In this document: in pieces, positions 41,737-48,760 of the stretch
How the letters are laid out: each line of letters starts with the position of its first letter
Position numbering within the stretch: the stretch's first letter is position 1
Origin: an uncultured Microbacterium sp.
GTDB lineage: Bacteria; Actinomycetota; Actinomycetes; Actinomycetales; Microbacteriaceae
NCBI RefSeq assembly: GCF_937927635.1
Contig: NZ_CALBRW010000018.1
Location: 186,001 to 250,000, forward strand
DNA: 64,000 nt
Direction: 5' to 3'
Notes under the pieces: generated by a model
Database searches by the model: none
The model's input: the letters and a program-made list of their open reading frames with translations, nothing else
Told to the model about the DNA's origin: nothing
Program-made: the position numbers and the translations under genes

Positions 41737-43068
41737 TCAGTTCTCGTAACCGGCCTGGATGTCGCTGAGCACCTGGTCGGTGGCCTTGCCATCGATCCAG
41801 TCGACCATGCCCTTCCAGAACGACCCGGAGCCGACGGTGGCCGGCATCAGGTCGGATGCGTCGAAGCGGAACGTCGTGCTCGGGTCCTGCAGCGTCTTCA
41901 TGGCGTCCTGCAGGAACTCGCTCGACGCGAGCGTCGGGTCGGCGTTCTTGTTGGCGGAGATCACACCGCCGAGCTTGACGCGGGCATCCGCGAACTCGGG
42001 CGAGGCCATGAACTCGAGCACCTTGACGGTGGACTTATCGGCGTTGAAGCCGGCGACGAACTCGCCGCCGCCCTCGACCTGCAGCTCGCCCTCCTTGGTG
42101 CCGGGCATGATGAACGCGTACACGTCACCGTCGGGCGCCACCTTCGGGGTCTCCCCTGCGGCGTTCTTCACGTCGAGGAAGTTCGCCGACAGGAACGAGG
42201 CCTGGTGGGTCAGTGCGCAGGTGCCGTCGGCGACCTTGGCCGCGACGTCACCGAACGCGGTCGAGTTGATGCTCTTCACATCGCCGAAGCCGGCGTTGAC
42301 GTAGTCCTTGTTCTGCAGGATCGAGCCGACGGCGTCGAAGGCGTCCTTGATCTGCGGGTCGGTGAACTTCACCTTGCCGTCGACCCACTGGTCGTAGACG
42401 TCGGGGCCGGAGTCGCGCAGGACCAGGTCCTCGATCCAGTCGGTTCCCGGCCAGCCGGACGCGTCACCGGAGGCGAAGCCCGCGCACCACGGAGCGGTGC
42501 CGGTCTTCTGACGGATCGTGTCGGTGAGCTTGATCATGTCGTCCCAGGTCTTGGGGACCTCGACGCCCCACTCCTTGAACTTCGCAGGCGAGTACCAGAT
42601 GTAGCCCTTGAGGTTGGCCAGCATCGGAGCGGAGTAGAACGTGCCGTCGATCGTGCCGTACTTCTTCCAGTCCGCGGACCAGTTGGCGTCGACGGCCTTC
42701 GAGACGCTGTCCGGCGCGGCCTTGACCTTGCCGGTCTCGACCAGGCTCTTCAGCAGGCCCGGCTGCGGGACGATCGCGATGTCGGGGGCGTCGCCACCGG
42801 TCACCTTGGTGACGATGTTGCCCTCGAAGCTCTTGTCGCCGGTGTACTCGACCTTGATACCGGTGTCCTTGGTGAACTGCTCGAACGTCTTGTTGAGGTC
42901 GGTGGCCTCCGAGCCGGTGATGCCACCGGAGATGCGGACGGTCGTCTTGCCCTGATCGCCGCCATTGCCTCCGCCGGGTGTCGCCTCCGCGCAACCGGTC
43001 AGGGCGATTGCAGCCGCACCGACCAGGGCGAGGGGAGCGAGCAGGCGGTATCGCTGTGACAAAGCCAT
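41737..43068 (-). CDS. Sugar ABC transporter substrate-binding lipoprotein (AglE-like)
   Basis: 443 residues. The signal peptide ends LTGC with Cys26 as lipid anchor, then a Gly/Asn linker. The mature protein begins TTVRISGGITGSEATDLNK and has the family segment GGDAPDIAIVPQPGLLKSL, seen in alpha-glucoside (AglE-like) receptors. AGGAG lies 7 nt upstream of ATG 43068. It heads the importer operon and is divergent from the LacI regulator. The actual sugar is inferred only. Confidence 0.9.
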   Translation of the reverse strand: MALSQRYRLLAPLALVGAAAIALTGCAEATPGGGNGGDQGKTTVRISGGITGSEATDLNKTFEQFTKDTGIKVEYTGDKSFEGNIVTKVTGGDAPDIAIVPQPGLLKSLVETGKVKAAPDSVSKAVDANWSADWKKYGTIDGTFYSAPMLANLKGYIWYSPAKFKEWGVEVPKTWDDMIKLTDTIRQKTGTAPWCAGFASGDASGWPGTDWIEDLVLRDSGPDVYDQWVDGKVKFTDPQIKDAFDAVGSILQNKDYVNAGFGDVKSINSTAFGDVAAKVADGTCALTHQASFLSANFLDVKNAAGETPKVAPDGDVYAFIMPGTKEGELQVEGGGEFVAGFNADKSTVKVLEFMASPEFADARVKLGGVISANKNADPTLASSEFLQDAMKTLQDPSTTFRFDASDLMPATVGSGSFWKGMVDWIDGKATDQVLSDIQAGYEN

Positions 43069-43128
43069 GTGTTTTCTCCTCTTCGGATGGATCTCAGCCC
43101 CCGTCGGCTGCGATCTCCGCAGCTTTGA

Positions 43129-43140
43129 GGAACCGATTCC
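43129..43140. promoter_or_regulatory. Operator-like GGAACCGATTCC
   Basis: Near-perfect palindrome (one mismatch to GGAACCGGTTCC at 43253), 61 bp upstream of the binding-protein gene. Confidence 0.5.
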
Positions 43141-43190
43141 AGGACAACCTACTTGCCCCGGGCGCCCTTTCACAACGCCACGCTCACAGA

Positions 43191-43211
43191 TATCCGCAAC
43201 CGTTGCGGATA
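43191..43211. promoter_or_regulatory. 21-bp perfect palindrome, LacI-type operator
   Basis: TATCCGCAAC and its exact inverse GTTGCGGATA flank a central C. The GCAACCGTTGC core is typical of LacI/GalR operators. It lies midway between the importer operon and the regulator. Confidence 0.7.
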
Positions 43212-43225
43212 CGTGATGCGACCTG

Positions 43226-43239
43226 TGGGAGCGCTCCCA
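43226..43239. promoter_or_regulatory. TGGGAGCGCTCCCA palindrome, CebR-box-like operator
   Basis: Perfect 14-bp palindrome identical to the consensus reported for the Streptomyces cellobiose repressor CebR, a LacI-family protein. Confidence 0.7.
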
Positions 43240-43252
43240 TAGCCTATCGTGT

Positions 43253-43264
43253 GGAACCGGTTCC
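43253..43264. promoter_or_regulatory. Operator-like GGAACCGGTTCC
   Basis: Perfect 12-bp palindrome 51 bp before the LacI-type regulator gene; shares its core with the site at 43129. Confidence 0.55.
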
Positions 43265-43314
43265 GTTCGACTCGAGTTCCGGATACGCTGTGCAGGACCC
43301 ACCCCGGAGGACCG

Positions 43315-44322
43315 ATGAGCACGATCGCGGACGTCGCCGCGCGCGCCGGCGTCTCCAAGGCGACCGCCAGCCGTGCGCTGAGCGGAGGCGGCTACGTATC
43401 TGCGTCGACCCGCGCGAAGGTGCAGGCGGCGGCCGCCGCGCTGGATTACATCGGGCACTCCTCGGCCATGAGCCTGGCCACCGGACGCTCGCTCTCGGTG
43501 GGCGTGATCATGCCCGCGCTGGACCGGTGGTTCTTCGCGGAGCTGCTGGCCGGCATCCAGGAAGAACTCCTCGCCTCCGGACTCGACCTGGTGCTCTACG
43601 GCATCCAGGAGGGCACCCCTCGACGCGCGCTCCTGTTCGAGGAGGTCCTCCCGCGGCGCCGCCTCGACGGGATCATCGCCGTCGGGATCCAGCCCAACGC
43701 CCGCGAACTGGAGCGCCTGATGCTGGTCGAGTCGCCGCTGGTGTGCGTGGGCGCGTACCGCGGCGACGTCAGCGCGGTGACGATCGACGACGAGGGTGCG
43801 GCCCGCGTCGCCACCGAGCACCTCATCGACCTCGGGCACCGCGACATCGTCTTCCTGGGCGGCACGACGGATGCCGCTCTGCACGCCTTCGGCGATGATC
43901 GACGGCTGGCTGGATACCGAGCCGCGATGACCGCCGCGGGCCTCGGCGATCGCATCCGCCATGCCGATGGCGAGCCGACCATGCCCGGCGGCTACGAGGC
44001 GGCCGTGCGTTTGCTGGGCGACAGGCAGAACCGTCCGACCGCGCTGGTCGCCGTGTGCGACGAAGCCGCGATCGGCGCCATCATCGCGACCCGGCGTCTC
44101 GGCATCTCCGTGCCCGCGGAGCTCAGCGTCATCGGCATCGACGATCACCAGCATGCGGAGATGTTCGCGCTGACCACCATGCGCCAGCAGCCGCGCGTCC
44201 AGGGCCTGACCGCGGTCGAGCTGCTGCAGGATCGCGTCGCTGCCCCGGATGGCGCTCCCGCGCAGCGCGTGCTGCCCTCGGAGCTTGTGGTCCGGGCATC
44301 CACCGCCGCTCCTCGGGCATAG
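43315..44322 (+). CDS. LacI/GalR-family transcriptional regulator
   Basis: 335 residues. N-terminal helix-turn-helix and hinge (TIADVAARAGVSKATASRALSG, residues 2-50) precede a periplasmic-binding-like sensor domain beginning SLSVGVIMPALDRWFFAEL, with HRDIVFLGG and ELSVIGIDDHQHAE. GGAGG lies before ATG 43315. It is divergent from the sugar importer and the 246-bp gap holds four palindromes, so local repression of the importer, relieved by sugar, is very likely. Confidence 0.93.
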   Translation: MSTIADVAARAGVSKATASRALSGGGYVSASTRAKVQAAAAALDYIGHSSAMSLATGRSLSVGVIMPALDRWFFAELLAGIQEELLASGLDLVLYGIQEGTPRRALLFEEVLPRRRLDGIIAVGIQPNARELERLMLVESPLVCVGAYRGDVSAVTIDDEGAARVATEHLIDLGHRDIVFLGGTTDAALHAFGDDRRLAGYRAAMTAAGLGDRIRHADGEPTMPGGYEAAVRLLGDRQNRPTALVAVCDEAAIGAIIATRRLGISVPAELSVIGIDDHQHAEMFALTTMRQQPRVQGLTAVELLQDRVAAPDGAPAQRVLPSELVVRASTAAPRA

Positions 44323-44331
44323 CGTCCCCGG

Positions 44332-44353
44332 GGTCGCTGAGCCCGTCGAAGCG
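44332..44353. repeat. Dispersed CTTCGACGGGCTCAG repeat
   Basis: On the minus strand CGCTTCGACGGGCTCAGCGACC, a variant of the dnaX and 26361 copies. It begins 10 bp after the LacI gene stop. Confidence 0.55.
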
Positions 44354-44394
44354 TCGCTCTCGCTCCGTACAGGCGAAGCGTCGCCCAAGGTACG

Positions 44395-44428
44395 CCAGAA
44401 GGCCCCGGGCGAACCCGGGGCCTTCTGG
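44395..44428. terminator. Bidirectional terminator between lacI-type gene and rplL
   Basis: Perfect 15-bp stem (44395-44409 with 44414-44428) and CGAA tetraloop, 28 bp past the rplL stop and serving the convergent regulator as well. Confidence 0.85.
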
Positions 44429-44455
44429 AAGAAGTCTGCGCTCGCGCGCTGCGAC

Positions 44456-44836
44456 TTACTTGAGGACGACGGTGGCGCCGGCGGCCTCGAGGGCCTCCTT
44501 CGCCTTGTCGGCGGTCTCCTTGTTGGCGCCCTCGAGGACAGCCTTCGGAGCACCGTCGACGACGGCCTTGGCCTCGCCGAGGCCCAGCGAAGTGAGCTCG
44601 CGGACGGCCTTGATGACCTGGATCTTCTTGTCGCCGACCGACTCGAGGATGACGTCGAACGAGTCCTTCTCCTCCTCGGCCTCAGCGGCACCTGCACCAG
44701 CGGCGCCGGCGACGGCGACGGGGGCGGCAGCGGTGACGTCGAACTTCTCCTCGAACGCCTTCACGAACTCGCTGAGCTCGACAAGGGTCAGACCAGCGAA
44801 CTGCTCCAGCAGCTCCTCAGTGGTGAGCTTCGCCAT
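44456..44836 (-). CDS. rplL: Ribosomal protein bL12 (L7/L12)
   Basis: 126 residues. N-terminal dimer domain (LTTEELLEQFAGLTLVELSE), an Ala/Gly hinge with acidic end (about 38-60), and the C-terminal factor-binding domain DVILESVGDKKIQVIKAVRE with LGLGEAKAVVDGAPKAVLEG. It forms the stalk that recruits elongation factors. AGGAG precedes ATG 44836. It follows rplJ by 48 bp. rpoB does not follow here: a terminator and a sugar regulator do. Confidence 0.98.
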   Translation of the reverse strand: MAKLTTEELLEQFAGLTLVELSEFVKAFEEKFDVTAAAPVAVAGAAGAGAAEAEEEKDSFDVILESVGDKKIQVIKAVRELTSLGLGEAKAVVDGAPKAVLEGANKETADKAKEALEAAGATVVLK

Positions 44837-44884
44837 GATGTTTCTCCTAATACGTGGGGTTTGTGTGGGGAAGACGCCGGTCGC

Positions 44885-45373
44885 TCACGCGGCCTCGGCG
44901 GTCTCCAGCTTTTCGCGAAGCGCGTCGATGGTGGCAGCAGCCTTGCCCATCGTCGCCTTCATCATGCCCGCTGCCTTCGCCAGCAGAACCTCACGGCTCT
45001 CGAGCGAGGCGTACTTGTCGACCTGGGCGGCGTCGAGGGTGTTGCCCTCGAACACGGCGCCCTTGATCACGAGAAGCGGGTTGGCCTTGGCGAAGTCACG
45101 AAGAGCCTTGGCAGTGGCGACGAAGTCACCGTGCACGAACGCCACAGCCGACGGACCCTTGAGGTCGTCGTCCAGCGACGTGATCCCCGCGGCGTTCGCG
45201 GCGATCTTGGTCAGCGTGTTCTTCACCACGGCGTACTCCGCGTCCTGACGGATGCTGTTGCGCAGCTGCTTGAGCTGGGCAACCGTCAGACCGCGGTACT
45301 CGGTCAGCAGGACGGCGTTCGAGTTCTCGAAGTTCTTCGTGAGCTCGGCAACCGTTGCATCCTTCTGCGCCAT
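44885..45373 (-). CDS. rplJ: Ribosomal protein uL10
   Basis: 162 residues; anchors the L12 stalk on 23S rRNA. Features: KDATVAELTKNFENSNAVLLTEYRGLTVAQL at the N-terminus (start and central motif ending in the RNA-binding region), and a C-terminal helix that carries L12 dimers. ATG 45373 is chosen because AGGAG lies 5 nt upstream; a GTG two codons earlier is also in frame. Its mRNA has a structured leader with an attenuator hairpin, the known site of feedback by L10-L12. Confidence 0.97.
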   Translation of the reverse strand: MAQKDATVAELTKNFENSNAVLLTEYRGLTVAQLKQLRNSIRQDAEYAVVKNTLTKIAANAAGITSLDDDLKGPSAVAFVHGDFVATAKALRDFAKANPLLVIKGAVFEGNTLDAAQVDKYASLESREVLLAKAAGMMKATMGKAAATIDALREKLETAEAA

Positions 45374-45575
45374 GGTCACTCCTAACGTGTACGGATGCCG
45401 CGCGGCTGCGCGACATCGGCCCCGACCACCCGCGTGTCAAACAAAAACGCTCCGGCGCAAGCGCACGGAGCGTGGATCTCGAGGAGAAACTCTCTATGAC
45501 ACCTGCGCGGGCCCCTGCTGAGCAGTGCTTCGATCCTCGTGCTCGCGCACGACGATGACCGGCGGTCTTCGGTTG
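45374..45575 (-). ncRNA. Ribosomal protein L10 leader
   Basis: The roughly 200-nt leader of rplJL. Read on the minus strand it contains CCGAAGACCGCCGGTC near the 5' end and GGCCCGCGCAGGTGTC further on, segments I recognise from actinobacterial L10 leaders (kink-turn binding site of L10-L12). A TAGAGT -10 box at 45581-45586 would start transcription near 45575. Confidence 0.65.
45438..45473 (-). terminator. Attenuator in the rplJL leader
   Basis: On the minus strand ACGCTCCG and CGGAGCGT (45466-45473 and 45447-45454) close a stem followed by TTTTTGTTTG, a classical intrinsic terminator within the leader, 65 nt before rplJ. Confidence 0.8.
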
Positions 45576-45580
45576 CCCCC

Positions 45581-45586
45581 ACTCTA
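45581..45586 (-). promoter_or_regulatory. -10 box of rplJL
   Basis: TAGAGT on the minus strand, about 210 nt upstream of rplJ; its position fits the 5' end of the L10 leader. Confidence 0.4.
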
Positions 45587-45643
45587 CGGCATCCCCCACT
45601 CTCTCCCCAAATCCCGCCCCCTCTCCTCTTCTCCTCCTCATGA

Positions 45644-45726
45644 CGCTCGCCGCCCCTGTTGGCCGTCACCGCCCCTGCTCAGCTGCGTCATTGAGCAGGG
45701 GCGAGGACGCTCAGCAGGGGCGAGAT
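45644..45726. repeat. 83-bp direct repeat, copy 1 (downstream of the AbiEi/nuclease-like gene)
   Basis: Shares the order GCCGCCCCTG-TGGCCG-CACCGCCCC-GCTCAGCTGCGTCA-GAGCAGGGGCG-GGAC-GAGCAGGGGCGAG with copy 2 at 46828, about 85 percent identical by eye. It includes a self-complementary GCCCCTGCTCA...TGAGCAGGGGC hairpin. Confidence 0.75.
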
Positions 45727-45735
45727 CCCTGCACG

Positions 45736-46719
45736 TCACCCCGGTGGGTGGATGCCGAAGGCTGCGAGCCTCGCGCCGAACGTCGTCGCGGTCCGGATGT
45801 CGGACGAGCCCCACCGCGCGATGCGCCACCCGGTGACGCCGCGGATATCGTCCTCGCGTCGTTTCTCGGCCAGCACGACCTCTTCCGCGCTCTTCTCCCC
45901 GCGGATGCTGTCGTCCAGATACTTCCCCTGTCCGTCGAACTCGCCGAAGCACTGGGAGCGTCGGAATCCGAAATCGAGCCAGTAGTCATCCCCTGCGGAT
46001 CCCACCACGTGCATCTGCAGGTCGGGTTCGGCGAATCCCAGATTCAGCAGATGGAGCCTGCTCACGCTCTCCCCAGGCAGCTGTGCGCGCCCGTCTGCCA
46101 GGCCGATGATCCTGCGAGCACGCCGGATTCCCGGGCGGTGGGCGCGTTCCGCGCGCGCCAGCATCCGCTCTCTCCAGTCCCGGGCGAGATCCGCATCCCG
46201 CACCTGACCGGTCACGGTCTCGCTGCGCTGCGCAGCATCCGCCGCCGACAGCGAAACCGGAGATGACGTCGTGCATCCGAGGTCGAGGATCGTGCGATCC
46301 AGCGACGTGCACCGGATGCCTGCGAACTCGACGATGTCGACAGGATCCACCGGGATGCGGTGCCACCTCACCCCGGCCGTCGTGCGCCCGTGCCGCGCTC
46401 CGAGGATCGCCGCGTGCACGTTCGTCGGCGCCATCCGGTACAGCGGCAACGCATGCAGGACCGCGGCCGAGGGTCCCCAGAACACGGGACCGGGTGCGGC
46501 GGAGTTGAGATGGGTGGCCACGACCTCCACCAGGTGGCGCCCCTCGTTCCAGAGTTCCTCCCACTGCTCGGTGCGCACATAGCGGTCGTTGCGGACTCGG
46601 CGGAGAATGCCTTGCGTGACCAGTCGTCGGACGTCGCGCTCGGAGTGCCCCTGCGCCAGCAGCTGTGCTCGCGTACGGATCAGCTTTCGCGCTCCGGCGA
46701 TGTCTATGGTCTTCCGCAT
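45736..46719 (-). CDS. AbiEi-type winged-helix domain fused to a DUF559-like nuclease fold, orphan
   Basis: 327 residues. The N-terminal 60 residues look like the winged helix of AbiEi antitoxins (LIRTRAQLLAQGHSERDVRRLVTQGILRRVRNDRYV). A middle part of about 140 residues follows, with ALPLYRMAPTNVHAAI and SLDRTILDLG. The C-terminal part has YWLDFGFRRSQCFGEFDGQG, the D...ExD pattern of DUF559/Vsr-like PD-(D/E)XK folds, then EKRREDDIRGVTGWRIARWG. No AbiEii toxin gene is nearby, so it is not a standard toxin-antitoxin pair. It sits alone between two ~83-bp direct repeats. ATG 46719 is the start. The family name is inferred. Confidence 0.7.
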   Translation of the reverse strand: MRKTIDIAGARKLIRTRAQLLAQGHSERDVRRLVTQGILRRVRNDRYVRTEQWEELWNEGRHLVEVVATHLNSAAPGPVFWGPSAAVLHALPLYRMAPTNVHAAILGARHGRTTAGVRWHRIPVDPVDIVEFAGIRCTSLDRTILDLGCTTSSPVSLSAADAAQRSETVTGQVRDADLARDWRERMLARAERAHRPGIRRARRIIGLADGRAQLPGESVSRLHLLNLGFAEPDLQMHVVGSAGDDYWLDFGFRRSQCFGEFDGQGKYLDDSIRGEKSAEEVVLAEKRREDDIRGVTGWRIARWGSSDIRTATTFGARLAAFGIHPPG

Positions 46720-46827
46720 CCTCTGATCTTCGACACCGCTCCTGCCCGATCCGCCGTTATCCACAGGCTCCCGATGGAATCGTCGTGCGCCCCGGATTGT
46801 GCAGAAGGAGTCGCCGGCCATCCTTCG

Positions 46828-46910
46828 CGCCGCCGCCCCTGCTGGCCGCCGCCGCCCCCGCTCAGCTGCGTCACTCAGCAGGGGCGGGGACGGTGAGCAG
46901 GGGCGAGGAT
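46828..46910. repeat. 83-bp direct repeat, copy 2 (upstream of the AbiEi/nuclease-like gene)
   Basis: Direct-orientation partner of the repeat at 45644, starting 109 bp before the gene. The 13-bp centre CTCAGCTGCGTCA is identical in both copies. It ends 58 bp before the YqaJ -10 box. Confidence 0.75.
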
Positions 46911-46968
46911 GCGGGGCAAGGGAGAGCGGGTGCGGCGTGGGCGCGCAGGGCGAGGGCGGGGCGAGGGG

Positions 46969-46974
46969 TAGCCT
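46969..46974 (+). promoter_or_regulatory. -10 box of the YqaJ gene, apparently leaderless
   Basis: TAGCCT, 6 nt before GTG 46981; the 6 nt contain GGAGG, so a ribosome site is also possible. Confidence 0.45.
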
Positions 46975-46980
46975 CGGAGG

Positions 46981-47658
46981 GTGACCCCGGAACTCCAGGC
47001 CCGCATCATCGCGGACTCCAGCGACAGGGTCTCCTGGCTCCGCGCCCGCACTCGCGGGATCACGGCCACCGACGTCGCCGGGCTCTCCAGCGAGACGTCG
47101 ATCGCCCGCGCGGCGGATGCGAAGCTCGGCCGGGGGCCGCACTTCCAGGGCAACGCGTACACCGATCACGGTCGCCGTCGCGAGCCGGCGATCGCCTCCT
47201 GGGTGGCCGCGACCCACGGCATCCTGCCCTCGTCCGCGCTCTTCCGCGCCGAGGTCGAGCAGCGCCACCTCGCGACCCCCGACGGTGTCGTGCAGGAGGC
47301 CGACGGCCGCATCCTGCTGTCCGAGATCAAGACCACCAACAAGTCGTGGAGCAGCATCCCGCGCCACTACCTGCGCCAGATCTGGTGGCAGCAGTATGTG
47401 CTGGGAGCCGAGCGCACGCTGTTCGTGTGGGAGGAGCACGTCGACTTCCAGCCCGTTCACGACGAGCCGAAGTGCGTGTGGATCGACCGCGACGAGAAGC
47501 AGATCACCCGTCTGGTGGGACTTGCCAACCGACTGATCGACGAGCTGTACCACCGGACCACAGGCCAGACGCCGCCCAGCCGCGGCCCGCTGGCACCCAG
47601 CCGACGCTCGTCGCTGCGCGAGCGCGACATGTTCCGCGCGCTGGCCCTCTCGGACTGA
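46981..47658 (+). CDS. YqaJ/lambda-exonuclease-like recombinase nuclease
   Basis: 225 residues with the YqaJ fold. A conserved Glu is in GRRREPAIASWV; the metal site follows as LATPDGVVQEADGRILLSEIKTTNK (Asp and the E-x-K pair), then LRQIWWQQYVLGA with the family Gln. Such enzymes degrade one strand of DNA ends for recombination. They are usual in phages, but here there is no annealing protein, integrase or other phage gene, so a chromosomal role is likely. GTG 46981 is the start. Confidence 0.85.
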   Translation: MTPELQARIIADSSDRVSWLRARTRGITATDVAGLSSETSIARAADAKLGRGPHFQGNAYTDHGRRREPAIASWVAATHGILPSSALFRAEVEQRHLATPDGVVQEADGRILLSEIKTTNKSWSSIPRHYLRQIWWQQYVLGAERTLFVWEEHVDFQPVHDEPKCVWIDRDEKQITRLVGLANRLIDELYHRTTGQTPPSRGPLAPSRRSSLRERDMFRALALSD

Positions 47659-47698
47659 CCCGCCTCGGCATCCGCGTCGCTTCCTCCGCATCCGCGTC

Positions 47699-47774
47699 GA
47701 GAGCACGACATCTCGCCGACCGCACGCCCTGTTCACGCGAGGTTCCCGTGCACTCGGCGAGGTCCCGTGCTCTC
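47699..47774. repeat. Palindromic and direct-repeat cluster downstream of the YqaJ gene
   Basis: Arms of 21 bp (47699-47719 and 47754-47774), 18 of 21 paired: GAGAGCACG and CTCGCCGA match exactly. The unit CGAGGTTCCCGTGCACTCGG is nearly repeated directly within it. CCCTGTT (47728) and AACAGGG (47795) form a further inverse pair. It separates two convergent genes and probably ends both transcripts. Confidence 0.65.
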
Positions 47775-47805
47775 GGCGGAAGAGAGGGGCTGGCAACAGG
47801 GCGCC

Positions 47806-48690
47806 CTACAGCGGCGCGAGGATGTGGCGGGCCTCGGCGAGGACCTCGGCGGCGAGGGCATCCAGCAGGGGCGAACGCAGATTCCACTGCTGCCAGTACA
47901 GCGGCACGCGCGTCGGCGGGCCGCCCAGCTCGATGAGATCGTCGCTCGCCTGCGGCGCGGGGATCAGCCCCCAGCCGAGCCCGAGCCGCACCGCCTGCGA
48001 GAAGTCGTGGGATGCCGGCACGTAGTGCCTCGGCACCGACCACGGGTCCACTCCCCTGGCCCGCAGCCAGTCCTGCTGCAGGTCGTCGCGCCGATCGAAA
48101 TCCACGAACGGCGCGATCTGCAGCGCGTCTGCCGTCACGCCGTGCGGGAACCAGCGCGCGATATAGTCGGCCGTCGCCATGGCGCGGTACTCCAGCACGC
48201 CCAGCGGCGTGACCGCACTGCCGCCGACCGGCGCGGACTCGCTGGTGACGGCTGCCATCACCTCCCCCGATTCCAGCAGCCGAGCGGTGTAGTCCTGATC
48301 GTCGCGGTGCAGGTCGACATCGATCGGATGCTGCTGCGCGACGCGCGCGATGGGAGCCAGGAACCAGGTGGCCATCGAGTCGGCGTTCACGGCCAGCGGC
48401 ACGCGGATCCTCGGCGCCGCGCCGTCGACGTCGCCCAACCCGAACGCGCCGACGGCGTCGTGCTCGAGCAGCTGCACCTGTCGCGCCAGCCTGATCAGCG
48501 CCTCACCGGCTTCGGTGGCGCGCACCGGACGGGAGCGCACGACCACCACGCGTCCGAGCTGCTGCTCGACGGCCTTGATGCGCTGGCTCACCGCCGACGG
48601 CGTGATGTGCAGGCGCCGTGCGGCTGCGTCGAAGCTGCCCTCGTCCACGGCGGCGGCGACAGTGGCGGCCAGCTGTGCATCGATCCTCAC
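47806..48690 (-). CDS. lysG: LysR-type regulator, ArgP/LysG group
   Basis: 294 residues. N-terminal helix-turn-helix (GSFDAAARRLHITPSAVSQRIKAVEQQLGR) and a LysR effector domain. Divergent from the LysE-type exporter, the arrangement of the lysG-lysE pair in which the regulator activates export when basic amino acids accumulate. GTG 48690 follows TAGCAT by 7 nt. Confidence 0.92.
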   Translation of the reverse strand: MRIDAQLAATVAAAVDEGSFDAAARRLHITPSAVSQRIKAVEQQLGRVVVVRSRPVRATEAGEALIRLARQVQLLEHDAVGAFGLGDVDGAAPRIRVPLAVNADSMATWFLAPIARVAQQHPIDVDLHRDDQDYTARLLESGEVMAAVTSESAPVGGSAVTPLGVLEYRAMATADYIARWFPHGVTADALQIAPFVDFDRRDDLQQDWLRARGVDPWSVPRHYVPASHDFSQAVRLGLGWGLIPAPQASDDLIELGGPPTRVPLYWQQWNLRSPLLDALAAEVLAEARHILAPL

Positions 48691-48693
48691 ATA

Positions 48694-48754
48694 AGCGATG
48701 CTAACGCTAATGCAGATATCTTCGCTGGTGCTGTTGCAGTTCCCGTCCTAACGT
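48694..48754. promoter_or_regulatory. Divergent lysG/lysE promoter and likely LysG site
   Basis: lysG -10 TAGCAT (48698-48703, minus) and lysE -10 TAACGT (48749-48754, plus). AGCGATGCTAACGCT (48694-48708), an imperfect inverted repeat, overlaps the lysG box. Both start codons lie 6-7 nt from their boxes. Confidence 0.45.
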
Positions 48755-48760
48755 GAAGAC

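Noticed and set aside
41737..44697. A 986-codon minus-strand frame with a long N-terminal part
   Set aside because: Residues before MALSQRYRLLAP are antisense to the LacI gene; the lipoprotein start at 43068 has a good ribosome site.
46757..46765. TTATCCACA, a perfect DnaA box
   Set aside because: A single box, with no cluster, AT-rich unwinding element or dnaA/dnaN genes nearby; not an origin.
45644..46910. Repeats considered as a CRISPR array
   Set aside because: Only two copies, 1.2 kb apart, with a gene between; no regular spacers and no cas genes.
45736..47658. Standard AbiE toxin-antitoxin or prophage
   Set aside because: No AbiEii toxin gene, integrase, capsid, terminase or annealase found on either side.
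45736..47796. A 686-codon minus-strand frame covering the AbiEi/nuclease gene and antisense YqaJ
   Set aside because: The upstream part is low-complexity antisense of YqaJ. The real start is 46719.
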